A stretch of 64,000 bases of DNA from Symbiodinium natans (taxonomy: Eukaryota; Sar; Dinophyceae; Suessiales; Symbiodiniaceae), in the NCBI GenBank assembly GCA_905221605.1, contig CAJNDS010002140.1, positions 72,501 to 136,500 of the forward strand, written 5' to 3'. A model generated the notes under the pieces. It was not told where the DNA came from. It saw only the letters and a program-made list of their open reading frames with translations, and did no database searches. Position numbers and translations under genes: made by a program. Position 1 is the stretch's first letter, and each line of letters begins with the position of its first letter. Positions 34,633 to 45,670 of this stretch are shown here, in pieces.

Positions 34633-36094
34633 GTGCCCAGATCACCGTGGCGACCGGGTCCAAGGCGAAAAGTCACGATTTGCCAGAGCTTGCGCAGTGA
34701 ATGCTCATGACATAGAGGAAGTGCATGTTAAGCCTAACTGTGAAACCTGACTGTTGTACTTGCGACTTTTCGTGACGCGGGCAGCTGGTGCTTGTGTGAT
34801 GCCGCACTGACTCAAGCCTGGGCCATCGGCCGGTTTGCGCCATGGTCGGGGAAGACATTCTGAATGAGGACCCGTCACCGTGCAGGGCCCCCTAAATGAT
34901 TCAGAGTTCGTCGCAGCGCTCCAGCAATGATCATGCAGTTGTCTCGCTCGGCAGTAGCGAGTGAAATCCCCACACAGCCCCGAGACTGTTGAAGCTGCAG
35001 ACCTGCGGAGGCAGTTGGACAAGACTGGACGTGTGTTTCTCATCTGCGGGAGGACTGCGGCCTGCGAGCACGGAATGCTGGAGTCACAGAGCTGGCTAAG
35101 GACGCCGCGCGCGATGGAAAGCCTCAGCTTCCTGGTACTGAAGCATTTGGCTTCGGGCTTCGTTCGGTTCTGGATGTGAAGGTCTGAGCTATTGAGCGGC
35201 ACCCATCTTAGCTGTAAGGGCCAAACTTCTCTTTAAAGGAGAACGGTGGGAAGCAAGCACTCCGAACTGCAGCCGTTCTAGGCCTCCATCGAGCTCTACC
35301 GCTAAAGTCCGAATTGCCAGGTCCGGGCGCTTCTTTGGCGCGGAGTGGGATAAAGCTGGGAGCAGCTGCCCCTGGCCAAGCTTCGAAGCTCATTGCATTG
35401 AGGGGGTTTTAGGCTTCCTCTGTGCAACACACTTTCCTTCTCAAGATCGGAGCGAGTATACGAAGTTTCATCCCCCCATGTCTATAGCCGTGGATTGGCT
35501 GTGGTGCCCTTGGTATTTGGGGTTGAGTGTCGGGAGCAGTTATGAGGTATTACCGCCACCGAGGACAGGTTCCCTGAACATCTGCGAGTGGGTCCATGGT
35601 CGCCTTTGGCCTATGTCTTCCTGGCGGCGTTTGTCGGTGCCTCTTCTGAGCAATTTAACGCTTCAATGTTCGATGATCACACGGTGATGACCACACGGTC
35701 AGTCATAGTGGTAACTGTTCGTACATACTTGAGCCACGAATATTGGGGACGAGGTCTCCACACCTAGGGCCCAAGCAGGACTTACAGGCTGAGAGGGCAG
35801 CACCCTTCAGTGTGAGTTGCCACGTGCTTTGCCTGGCCTAGCACTCGTACTGCTATCTGCATGATCGATAGTGCTTGACCTGAGCCGCTTGGCCTCCATG
35901 TCCTCCATGCAGCTCCCACTAGGTTTCGTCGTGATATCGGCTCCCTGGGCTTACGACGATTTGTCCAAGCTCAGCGGTGTTGCAGAAAGCCCGCTGATTC
36001 GATTCTTGCTGCTTGTCAAGTTGAGTAGTGTTTGGGTATGTGAGGTTATGTTGCCAGTTTCCTGAACCTTCGTCAGTGTGAATTCAATTGCAAC
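34633..36094. other. No recognisable gene
   Basis: Short frames without domains. An AG acceptor (CGTCAG) lies about 20 nt before the next start codon. Confidence 0.35.
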
Positions 36095-36682
36095 ATGGCC
36101 AGGCACGGTGCAGGCGCCCTGTACATGTCGGCTGTCATGCTTTACACTTGCAAAACGACGGGGCTGTGGCCTTTTGTCAGCTACACGGCCATCTCTTACG
36201 CGCTTCTGACTCTCCGCTTCATCTTCGTGAGCCTTGGCTTTCAAGCCGCCGAGATCTTGCGCTTCCCGGTCATTGCAATGGCCACCGTCACTAGCACGGT
36301 CTGGTGGCTGGTCCTGCTCCTTGGGCTTGAGCTGTCCATTAATGATTCACATTTTTCTCAACCGGGCTACATCCCGAACGGAACCACCGCACTCATTGCC
36401 GGACCGAGGTTCCCACTCATCCTGGCGTGCGCCGCGGCTGAGCATCGGCGGGCTTTCTTGAAAATGAACTTCAGCGTGTTCCTCCTGAACATGCACCTCC
36501 TCAATCTGCCCGTAGCTTTGGCAAGCCAGTGGAGCCACTGGCGACCTTTGTTTTTCTTGGATTTCTGGGTCGCTGCGGTCCTTGCCCTTGTTTATTTGTT
36601 CTTCTACCTGCTGGTTATGGATGCAAACGGCTTGCACCTGTACATCATCCTGCGTCCCGGCATCATGCAGATGGGGGAATAG
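36095..36682 (+). CDS. Multi-pass membrane protein, FAR-17a/AIG1-like
   Basis: A 195-residue open frame in one exon with about five hydrophobic segments: 23-48, 57-80, 98-115, 124-145 and 152-175. Two features recall the FAR-17a/AIG1 family of Thr/His lipid (FAHFA) hydrolases. One is a Thr-rich segment leading into paired Trp (FPVIAMATVTSTVWWLVLLL). The other is a His within a later helix (FLLNMHLLNLPVALAS, His134), followed by an aromatic C-terminal helix (LVYLFFYLLVMDANG). The start was chosen because an AG acceptor (CGTCAG) lies just upstream and no clear earlier exon was seen. At 195 residues it is a little shorter than typical members, so a 5' exon may be missing. Other small 4-6-helix membrane families remain possible. 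Confidence 0.6.
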   Translation: MARHGAGALYMSAVMLYTCKTTGLWPFVSYTAISYALLTLRFIFVSLGFQAAEILRFPVIAMATVTSTVWWLVLLLGLELSINDSHFSQPGYIPNGTTALIAGPRFPLILACAAAEHRRAFLKMNFSVFLLNMHLLNLPVALASQWSHWRPLFFLDFWVAAVLALVYLFFYLLVMDANGLHLYIILRPGIMQMGE

Positions 36683-36722
36683 CCAGCCACAACTTTTCGC
36701 AGCGAGATGTAGCACCCTAGCG

Positions 36723-36756
36723 CCTCTATATATATGTGTATATAGATATATACCCC
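36723..36756. repeat. TA/TGTA microsatellite
   Basis: TATATATATGTGTATATAGA-type run just after the membrane-protein gene. Confidence 0.9.
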
Positions 36757-37737
36757 TATGTCTTGAGGAGTCCGCGCCCTTGGTGGTGTGTCATTTGTTA
36801 TGGCAGCATCTTGTTCCTTGGCTTTTCTTGATTTGCGGTGGGTCTACAATGATTCTACAATGTAGTGCCGTAGAAGGTGTTCTGCAAGTCTCAGACTACT
36901 GTGCCAGTGCTTGGCTTACTCTTCCCCAGGCTGCCATGAACTGCCATGGCTTGAAAGGAGTTGCGACATGCCACAACCCAGGCTACTCTACGCGCAGCTC
37001 CATCGGCTTTTTGGATCTTGACCTGCCAGCGGCGTTGGGCGAAGGGAGTCGGGCCTGGAAACGCGGAGGCTTGGGCGCAGCAGACTCCTGCAGCGAACAG
37101 ATGGAGTCGTGTCTTCTAGTACCCAGCTGATGTCACTCCAGGGCTTTCCTCAGTAGGCGCTAGCCCTTGCTAGACTGCATCGTTTTCCACCGAATGGTGG
37201 AGCCTCTCGTAGTTTTCGCTCGGTGAGTTCCGCCTGGCCATCTGCAGACTCAGCTCAAGTGATCACAGGCAAGCATGGGCTTGAGCTTGTCAAGCATATG
37301 CAGCCTGCACAGGCCGCGGATTGTGGCCAGACAGCTTGTCAGATTTTGCAGATGTGCCGGCAGCCGAGCCGGCAGCAATTTTCAATCCGAAATGATCCGA
37401 AAAAGGCAGCGCGTTCTCCTCCTGGTCTCCGCCCGCAATCTAGACATTGCAGTTACTGTAGCTACGAATAATGAGCCATGGCAGGCTTCTTTGAATCTGC
37501 TGGGTCGCGACCGCCGGCCCTAAGCCGACCCGACTCTGCATACCGTCGCGAATGCAGTGTGAACGCCTGTAATCTGTAATGCCGTGCTCGGCACGCCACA
37601 CAAGCACCGCTGACAGATATGGACAGGTCAGTGCTGATCGCTGAAAAAAACGATGCAACACTCCACTGATCCTCAGCCCTACAAAACTCCAAAAGCAAAA
37701 CGATGGAGGCACTATACCTACATACACATTTGTCTGA
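36757..37737. other. No recognisable gene
   Basis: No domain, leader or splice-supported exon seen. Confidence 0.35.
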
Positions 37738-37806
37738 AAATATGTGTGTATATATATAATACATATATACATCCACACATATAGATATATGTATATGTAT
37801 ATACAT

Positions 37807-37838
<32 letters not shown>

Positions 37839-37842
37839 CTGT
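37738..37842. repeat. (TA)n/(CA)n/TATG compound microsatellite
   Basis: TATGTGTGTATATATA, ACACACACACAC and ATATATATATATAT blocks in succession. Confidence 0.9.
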
Positions 37843-40223
37843 GATTATGAGATAAGTGAGCCTTTGCGCTAGCCTTTGCGCTAATGCCATGGCGTCGGCC
37901 ACAAAGGACAGCGCAAACCAAGCCAACGAAGAGAGCGTGCCACAGCTGTTATAAAGTTGGTTTACGTTACTCCCAGCCGCTTGTGCGGACTGTGGTGAGT
38001 CTTTTCCAAGTCTCGATGATGGGATGTGTCGGATGCGCGGCTAAGGACTCTGAGCTTCACATCAAGCACCTTCGCGAGGAACTGTGTTGTGTGTGTGCTT
38101 TTCTCCCATCGGCCATGCTACAGACTCAGACCTATACAGAATGACGAAGTGCATCGGAAAAGTGAAACGATCATGACATACCAACAGGACGAAGACCTCG
38201 TGATTGTGCCTAGGCTGCAGCGGGAGCTGTGGGCTTGCCTTGACACTGCTTGTGCACTCCGAGTTTTCAAGGAGTCGATTGCACATTGCTCGGTGTCTTG
38301 TTCGATATCTAAGGATGGGGAAACAGCTGTGGATGACATGCTGCTATGCTGTACCGATGGATCGGTTGGGTAGGAGTGAGACAAGACCACCCGTGTTCAG
38401 GTCACGGAAGTAGGCAGAAACGTCGTGTCTCCCAAGGCTGGTGGCCCAGCGCATCGCGCAGCAGGAGGTCTTTGCGGAGCAGGTCCTTCAAGATGATGCA
38501 GGCCGAGGGGATGAAGGCGTTGAAATTTGGGCTATCCTCACGGCGGTTGTTTTGGGCCTAACTACGGCCTATTACACTCCAGTACGACGCAATAGATTCT
38601 CCTGTTTGGACTCCTTGGTCAGCAGAAAGCCGGCCAATTCACTGCGAAAACTGCTGGAGAGAAACTGAGGCGCCATGTCGCTTTCGGTTCAAGAGCTAAT
38701 TCCCGGATCCAAGAAGGAAGTCGCCCTTTTGCAGGTTCTCGAGTGTGAGATCGCTTGATTTTACGGGGTAGTGGCTTTTTTTCCGCCTGGACAGGGACTG
38801 GAAGCCAGGCACGGCGGAAGGCTCCCTCATCAGAAGACGTGCAGAAACTTGGTCAAAATGGGAGCTTGCTGGGAGCATGATGCTTGTGTGCTCAGATGCT
38901 TATGTGACTCATGTGCAGTGCCAGGAAGCTGCTGCGGCTGTTGAAAGAAACGAGCAAGCGGCTCTCCCAAAGCTGGTGACTCTGGGCTGGCACGTGCTCG
39001 TGACTTGCTCTTGCCTTCAAGAGGCTTACCTCCAAGATCGGCGAGCTGCCGAGCCACTTCGATGCCGTCGTCTCCCCAGAGGTGCGGGAGGCATGCCGCG
39101 CCGCGTCGGAGGCAGGGCCGGGGCCCACTTCGGGCAGGCTTTAGGGCCAGGCTTGCAGAGTGCATGTGTGCACAAGGTCATATGTCTTCTGTATGCTCCT
39201 GCTTATGCCACATTGACATTCATCCATTCTCAGCTGTTGCAGGCTGTCACCAAGGTACCACTTCCAGACTCCCAGGAACAGGCGGAGCCGCAGTGCGCCG
39301 TGGGCCACTTGGCCACGCTAGGCCCGAGCTGTATTCGAGTCATTCTTGGAGTCTTCTAGCATGTCTAGCTATGTTGTGCAAAGTTGCTGTGTTTGTTGGG
39401 GGGAAGAAAGCATCTGAGGTGAAGAAGATTGGGGTCCAGGCCAAGAGAAGTCTGCAGAGGCGCTGGCAGCAGTGGATCTGCAAAGCACGGACGAGGAGAC
39501 TGCTGGGGCAGCTTGGCCACCATCGCTACCGCTCAACGATGTTGTCCACAAGTAGCAGACTTTGCTTCGATAATCCGGAAAGCAGCAGGCAGCACCAGAC
39601 GCGCCGGCTCAGGAACCAACCCAGGCAGGGCGCCCACAGCATGGATGGACACGTTGACTGCAACAGGTGCGCAGTATGTTAATGTGCCGTGGAAGGCTGC
39701 CGCAGTTCCCGAGCCTGGGAAAGAAGTCCCAGACAGAGGGGATGCCCGGGGTGATGACGACGATCCTGGCCTCAATGCAGTCGTGTTTAGTGTTTGACTC
39801 TGTGTTCCAACCCGCTCGGGCCTGGAGCTCAAAGAAGCGCACCCGAGGAGGATGAGGATGACGCGAACAACAAGGAAGCCACTTACGCATCACTGCACCA
39901 CTTGGAAAGCCGTTAAGTTGACAGAGCTGGCAGCCTCTGCCAGAGATCCAGGAGCCCACGCATCCGGAGCAGGCCACAAAGAATGGCGAGGACGGTGCAT
40001 CTGTTGTTATGTGACTCAAGGTTGCCCCCGCCATCGCTGGAGTCGCCGGGGTGTGTCCAGGAACAGACCTTTACCCGGACAGCACCTGAAGATGAGGAGG
40101 GAGCTCCAGTGATCAATGCCCCAATGCATGCAATATCATGCAGTGATGACATATGATGACGTTAAGCATGACCTTGCGACGAATGATTGAAGCAACGCTG
40201 CCGAAGACTGAAGAGAAGCCAAG
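37843..40223 (+). other. Possible 5' exons of the NAF1-like gene
   Basis: Several short stretches look coding in the right orientation with AG|G-type borders. Examples are SKIGELPSHFDAVVSPEVRE (about 39034), ADFASIIRKAAGSTR (about 39556) and APEEDEDDANNKEA (about 39840). The acidic run would suit the N-terminal part of a NAF1 protein. The joins could not be fixed, so no exon model is given. Confidence 0.3.
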
Positions 40224-41175
40224 GTATCACAGCTGCCTGAGAAGCTGGAGGCCAGCGCATCGAAGGAAGCGATCGGCAAGGTGCGGTCGGTCGTGGACGA
40301 GCTGGTCTGCGTCCAGGGCGAAGAAGACGGCAAGGACGCCCTTGGGCTCAGAATACGTATGCGTTGCAGTCCTTAAGCTGTTCCAAAGCCAGGCTTTGGA
40401 CTTGGGCTCCATTGTTTGCCTGGCAGACGGGCGGGTTCTGGGTGCTGTGGTGGCCAAGCTGAAATTGTTTGGTGCACCGGCGTAGCATCGTGTGGCAGTC
40501 AGCATGGCGGCATGTGGTACTTCGATACTTTAAATGTTACAGCAAGTTATGGGCAGTTGCGCAACTGTGTACTGTTGCAAGTCTCTGGGGCCTTAGCACG
40601 TCCGCGCCCCCGTTGGCCTTAGAGATCGGAAGAGATCGGGCTGCAGGTGGACGTGTTCGGCCCGATCTCCGTGCCACATTATCTCGTGTTGCCATCGGAG
40701 TTTTGCAAGAAGGCCTGTATTGTCGTGTGTGCATTTTTCGGTTATTGGAGAGAGCAAGCTGCGGATTTCGTGTCCTGGATGTTGAGGACTTGCCTGCTGT
40801 TGGTGATGCCGTGCTGGCCGCCACTGGCATGGAGGAAAGCGTTCAGCATTCCGGATCCACGCCGTGTGGCCAGGCAGTGATTCTTGTCCGTTTTCAGGAG
40901 ACCTCCTTCCTTTGTGACAGCGCCGATCTCTCAGCGCTGCGCAAGCAGCTGGGGGATGACGGCAGCGACGAGGACAGCAGCCCAACTGCAGATGGGGCTT
41001 CGATGTGTCATGATGTGTCATGATGGAGCGGCGGCAGTGTGGTGCTGCCCTGTGATGCCCTGTGTATACTTCTCAGTCATGCAGCGTTGTTGCATCGTGC
41101 TCTGCTGCCTTGCGAGTGCTTCAGGTGATCTCGTGGATGGCGAGGAGACGGAGAGCGAAGAGCAAGAATTCAGCT
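40224..41175 (+). CDS. NAF1: H/ACA snoRNP assembly factor NAF1-like, core exons
   Basis: NAF1 binds dyskerin and nascent H/ACA RNAs and is later replaced by GAR1, supporting pseudouridylation RNPs. Three joined exons give the conserved Naf1 beta-barrel. Exon 40224-40337 ends with KVRSVVDELVCVQGEEDGKD. Exon 40393-40449 is ALDLGSIVCLADGRVLGAV. The exon from 40647 is VDVFGPISVPHYLV. The GAVVDVFGPI spacing matches GKIFEIFGPV of the human protein. A further exon from 40898 (ETSFLCDSADLSALRK, then DDGSDEDSS) corresponds to the ETVY-like segment and acidic stretch, and an acidic piece near 41127-41172 (DGEETESEEQEF) follows. Donors are GC and GT, acceptors AG|G; introns as short as 55 nt occur. A Pro-rich exon at 42500-42640 may be the C-terminus. 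GAR1 shares the FGP motif but lacks the acidic part and has Gly/Arg repeats, not seen here. Confidence 0.75.
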
Positions 41176-42286
41176 GCTTAGGTGCGGCTGCATTGGAAGC
41201 AGCAGCACGAGGAAGCACTTCAGGCCAGGCCAGCGGCGGGTTGCTGTGCGGGAAGAAGAGCTGCCCTGAGACACCCTGCCAGTCCCTCGGCTCGCGCACA
41301 AATGGCGGGCACAAACAGGTCTGATCACATGGACTCTTTTGTGAGACACGCCGTTTTTTTTTTTTCTGATCTTTCTGTTGGGTTGCCCCGGAACATGGGT
41401 TTCGTTTTCAAACAGAGGGCCACCAAACGATTAGGTAGGGATTTTTTCTGAATAGTAGTAGTTGTCGGATTGTAGCTCTCGGCGGAGGACTCTTGCAAGA
41501 AAATTTGTGTGAACCTTCGCAGCACGTTCGGGCATAGGTTTGTATTTCAGTTTCTCATTTCGAGTTGGCTTCAGGACTTTGATTATTCGGGGAACCCTGC
41601 GCTAGGCTGAGTTAGAACAGCTGACGGCCGGTTCGCGTAGTTCTGCTCCGTATGTCAGGATGGAGGGTCCATGGCATTCCGTGTGATGTTTTAATTTTTG
41701 TTCTGTGCAAATCTTTGCAGGCGGTGTATGGAAGGATCCGGACGCCAATCCGAGACAACGAGAGCCTGATGCGGCGAACCATGAAAAATCTGCCTGGAAA
41801 TCTAAAAACAGCCAATGGGAACGTTGGCATGACTGGAGCCAGAACAGCGGAGAAGGAGCTGACGGGATTGCGCGACTGCTGAAAACGTAGTGTCGAGTCT
41901 GATCTACGACACGTGCCAGAGTGTGACCAGGAGGCTCAGCCCCTTCCAAGCCACCTTCACGCAGCTACGAGAGGACATCGGGGCTGAAGCTGTTCAGTGC
42001 CCCTGTTGATTGCTCTCCAACTTGGCATTCGCAAGACCGGCGGCCTCTCGCCAAGACGAGAGTCAGTGGCGGGACAGCTCCTGGACCGACGGACACTGGA
42101 GAGAGGCTGGATGCACCAGCCATTCAGAGTTGAACCTCTACTGCTGAGCAGAATACATTCATTATCATTCATCATGAACTCTTTCTATCTCTTTCTACAA
42201 GTCCTAGTGGCTGTTGTTTCAAAATGTTCCAATACCGATACAACACGCCGTTTGCAACACAGAAATGCCTTAGCTTCAGGGCGGCT
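41176..42286. other. Unassigned; possible intron and exons downstream of NAF1
   Basis: A T-run is at 41353-41365. The stretch 41721-41890, after a GCAG acceptor, has two open plus-strand frames (one reads WKDPDANPRQREPD), but neither is recognised. Confidence 0.3.
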
Positions 42287-42352
42287 GGTCCAAGGACCGG
42301 TCCAAGGACCGGTCCAGGGACCGGTCCAAGGACTGGTCCAAGGACTGGTCGA
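42287..42352. repeat. 12-bp minisatellite, unit GGTCCAAGGACC
   Basis: Five to six tandem units, with GGTCCAGGGACC and GGTCCAAGGACT variants. Each unit is itself a near-palindrome (GGTCC...GGACC). Confidence 0.9.
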
Positions 42353-42504
42353 ACCGCTCCAACGATTGGAGGGAGCCCAATGAACGAGCCTCTTGCCTGC
42401 AGTCTGCAGCAGCAAAGCACAAAATTCTGCAGCAGGTCAGGGCTGCACAATGTTGTGCACGAAGAGGGCATCCGTCTCAGGAGGGGTCTGAACGGCGCGC
42501 GCCG

Positions 42505-42655
42505 CGCCTCGAGACCTTACCACCGCCACCGGTGCCCGGGCGGGCTGCGCCCAGCTTGCCTGCGCCACCGCCGCCGCCTCCACCGCCACCCCCGCCTGCG
42601 CCGCCTTCGAAGGACGGGCGGAATTCAAAGAGCGCCTTCAGATGCTGCACCTTAG
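42505..42655 (+). CDS. Possible Pro-rich exon
   Basis: The plus-strand frame reads LETLPPPPVPGRAAPSLPAP, then a run of Pro, then PSKDGRNSK. Such Pro runs are found in NAF1 C-termini, and the upstream NAF1-like core is in the same orientation, so it may belong to that gene. A further basic frame at 42835-42970 (QLPKQARFTRQRLSGDRRPA) may follow. No splice join was established. Confidence 0.3.
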
Positions 42656-42974
42656 CAGAGAGCATCAGAGAGCCCAGCCAATGCGTTCTGCCCTTGCAGT
42701 GAGGAGGATGGATGGGACACCCCAGGCAGGGGAAGATACTGCCCGGGCGACTTGGGCTCTCAATTCCGGCCAAAGTCTGCGGTGCTGCTTCCTTCCTGCT
42801 CAGTGTGCCCTTCCCTCCGTCCACTCTTCCAGTCTGATGTGGAGCATCAGCTTCCTAAGCAAGCAAGATTTACACGCCAGCGCCTTTCAGGTGACCGGCG
42901 ACCTGCAGAGTGGCATTCAGAGCGACCGCGGCCGTCGAAGAACCCTCGTCTAAGCGACCTTGCTGCAGCTTAAG

Positions 42975-45595
42975 GCTCAAGACGGATGATATGCAATGCA
43001 GCTCTAGGACTCTAGGAGCTGATGATATACATGTGCAGTGGTCGGCCATGGCTGTGAGGTGATTGATTCGCTTGGCCGGCCCCCAGGAAAAAGGCAAGCT
43101 GAGCTCCCGGCTTCTGGCTCGATCCTATGTTTGCGCCGCGCAAAGGGGAGTTCAGAAGCAGCAGCTTGTGCTTGCACCTCTTGCTCTTAAGTTCTCGAAC
43201 ATCACATGACTAGGTTTGCTTGTAGTCCTACATATAACCAGTTCAACCGACCCAGTCATGGCAAGTCAAGCCGGATCGCGATGCCACAATCGTTTTCATT
43301 TTGGTTGCTTTTGAGGCAGTAAGTACTCTGTTTTGTATCCTCATGTCGCCGAACAAGACTTAACATACTGCAGCTGATACCAGTATCAGCCAGGCGGGGC
43401 AATACTAACCATGTCATGGCCGTAGGTCCGTAGGTGAGCCGTTTGCTAGCACCAGCTTGACCGCCGCTAGATGACGGCCATGCTCCAGGCCGATGGGAGG
43501 GCGAGTGCCCCATGCACTGATCATGAAGATGCCAACTCTTGCCCAGGCTGCCAACGCGTGGCATGGGTGCAGAGCGAAAGCAGCTACGTCCTGCAAAGAA
43601 GGCACCTTGGTGAGCATCTTTTTTGCCTTTTTGGACTAGCACACACCTTGATGCTCAGCCTTGCCGGCTCATGAGCGCTCCCATCCAAAAAAAGTAAAGG
43701 TAAGTCTGAGCCCGTCAGACTGCATGTTTTCAATTAATTGGCGCCCCATGCCCCATTTGCATGCACTGTCCATTTTGATGTTGTTTCCCGAGTGTGGTGC
43801 TGTGGGTCCAAGCCAGGAGCCAGCCGATGAAGAGCAAGGCAAGACCTCGTACGAAATGAGTTGACAGCTTTGTTCTCGTGTCCATTGCGCGGGGGCCTTT
43901 TTGAAGGACGTGGAGGCCTCTACGGTGCTGACCTGGCCTCAGAAAGTTGCAATTTCTCTCCTCACGCACGACGAATCAGCCGAGAGCTCAAGGTCAACAA
44001 AGCAGTAGAAGATCCCGGGAGATGGTTGAAGGGCGTGGCAAGGCGAGCGACGGGCGTCTGCCTTCCAACCTGTTCTGTTCCGTGGGCAGGTGGTTAGAGA
44101 CGTCCGAAGACACGGATCCCGTGCTAATCCAAGCCCATGGGGTTTTGGTTTTTGTGGGTTATGAATGCGCGTGTATAGGTCAGTGTAGGCCGACAGCTCG
44201 ACGATCCCAAGATTCCAGGTCCGGGTATTCACCCTTTGCTGCGACGACTTCCGGCCGAGGCGCCTGAAGGCTCCGGTGGTTCTGGCGCAGGGTGCCCAAC
44301 GATGCAAAGCAATTGCCTTCAAAGACGCCCACGACTTGTTTTTGCGGAAAAGGTGGCTACTGGTGCAGCTGCTGGGCTTGGTCTTCCAGGCTCTCGACCG
44401 TGTCGCGCACGTCTGCCCGCACACCCGCAGAGCTACTAAGAGACCGTTCGCCTCAGTCGATTCCCAAATGCCTCCTGTCAGCCTGGGGGCAGGTGATTCT
44501 TTGGCTGGAGGTCGGCCGGAACTTGGAGGCCTTCGAAGCATCTTGGCTGCAGGAACTCGGCGGCTTTGAGGCCCGTGAGTCACCACATGTCTGCCGTTCG
44601 CGGCTGAGATCCAAGACTTCGTGAAACTTGTGACGGCATGCTGCGGGATACCTGTCGGCATGCAAAGGATACCTTGGCCCAGAATTGTGCTCCTGCGCTT
44701 CAGCAGTGCCGCTGCCCAGTGCTGGTTGCCTCCCTGCATCCCGCGATGTACACTTGAGATGTTGCAGGCACGGCATTTGCCTTGGGCCCGCTTGGAATCT
44801 GAGCTACTCCGGGTCAGGGGCCCAGCCTGAGACAAAGCATCCCAGAATCGCCGTCAACTTTTGCACGCCGCCTCCAGGAGCTTAACCTTTCCGCCAAGTG
44901 AGAACCAGGCGCCGCCAACAGCGCAATCTGCATTCTGCATGGACTTTGTGCATTCGCGTGTGCTGCCATGGTTCGCCATCCTTGGTCCGCTGGCTCAAGT
45001 CCGAGTGAACCCATGTCAAGGTCCATTGTCGGCGCTTCTAAAGCTGATATGTGCAACTCCGATCTTGTCGACATGCTTTTCATTCCCTGTTGACACTATC
45101 CATGCTCTTCGCGGCTTCCCAGGCCACAAAGGGCTCAAACTGAGTGAGACACATGGGCTGAATACGCAGGCGTCTGCAGCCGTAAATCTGCAAGGGGTGG
45201 GTTCGTGTGTTTTGACAGTCACTTCGCGCTACCGTTGCCATCTTGGCCTACAGCGTCACGAGCTTTGGAAGAATCTTGAAGACGTGGTCTGGACCCGCCG
45301 GCAGCAGAGGCAACAGTGGTGTATGGTCTGTATGGCGATTTGCTGTGTTGCATGCAGACTTGTTCCATGGTCAGCATGGGCAAAGATGACAATGTGAAGG
45401 CCATGGAAGTCCAAGTTGAGGCAATGCCAGGATGGGAGGTCGGCCGACGCAATTCGCCAAGGCCTGCTTCCAATCGGCTAGGTTTGAGATCATCCCGCAG
45501 GTGCCGAAAGGCTTCTTCGTCGGGGTGCGTCTCGGGGAAGCAGTGAAGCAGCGAAGACTCGACGTCGATACGAGGCGACGATTGTATATTGTGTA
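42975..45595. other. No recognised gene; scattered candidate exons
   Basis: The stretch 44276-44440 (AIAFKDAHDLFLRKRWLLVQ) and 44490-44575 (WLEVGRNLEAFEASWLQELG) look protein-like on the plus strand but match no family I recognise. Confidence 0.3.
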
Positions 45596-45617
45596 CTAAG
45601 CCACTGAGCATGCTACA

Positions 45618-45670
45618 AGTACACCAGGTATACGAAGTATGCTAAGTATACGAAGTATACTAAGCATAGG
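45618..45670. repeat. Short TATACGAAGTATGCTAAG repeat
   Basis: About three imperfect copies of TATACGAAGTAT separated by GCTAAG/ACTAAG, giving local dyad symmetry. Confidence 0.7.

Noticed and set aside
45618-45670. loxP-like half sites (TATACGAAGTAT)
   Set aside because: Only about 10 of 13 arm bases agree, with no proper 8-bp spacer pair; it fits a short local tandem repeat better.
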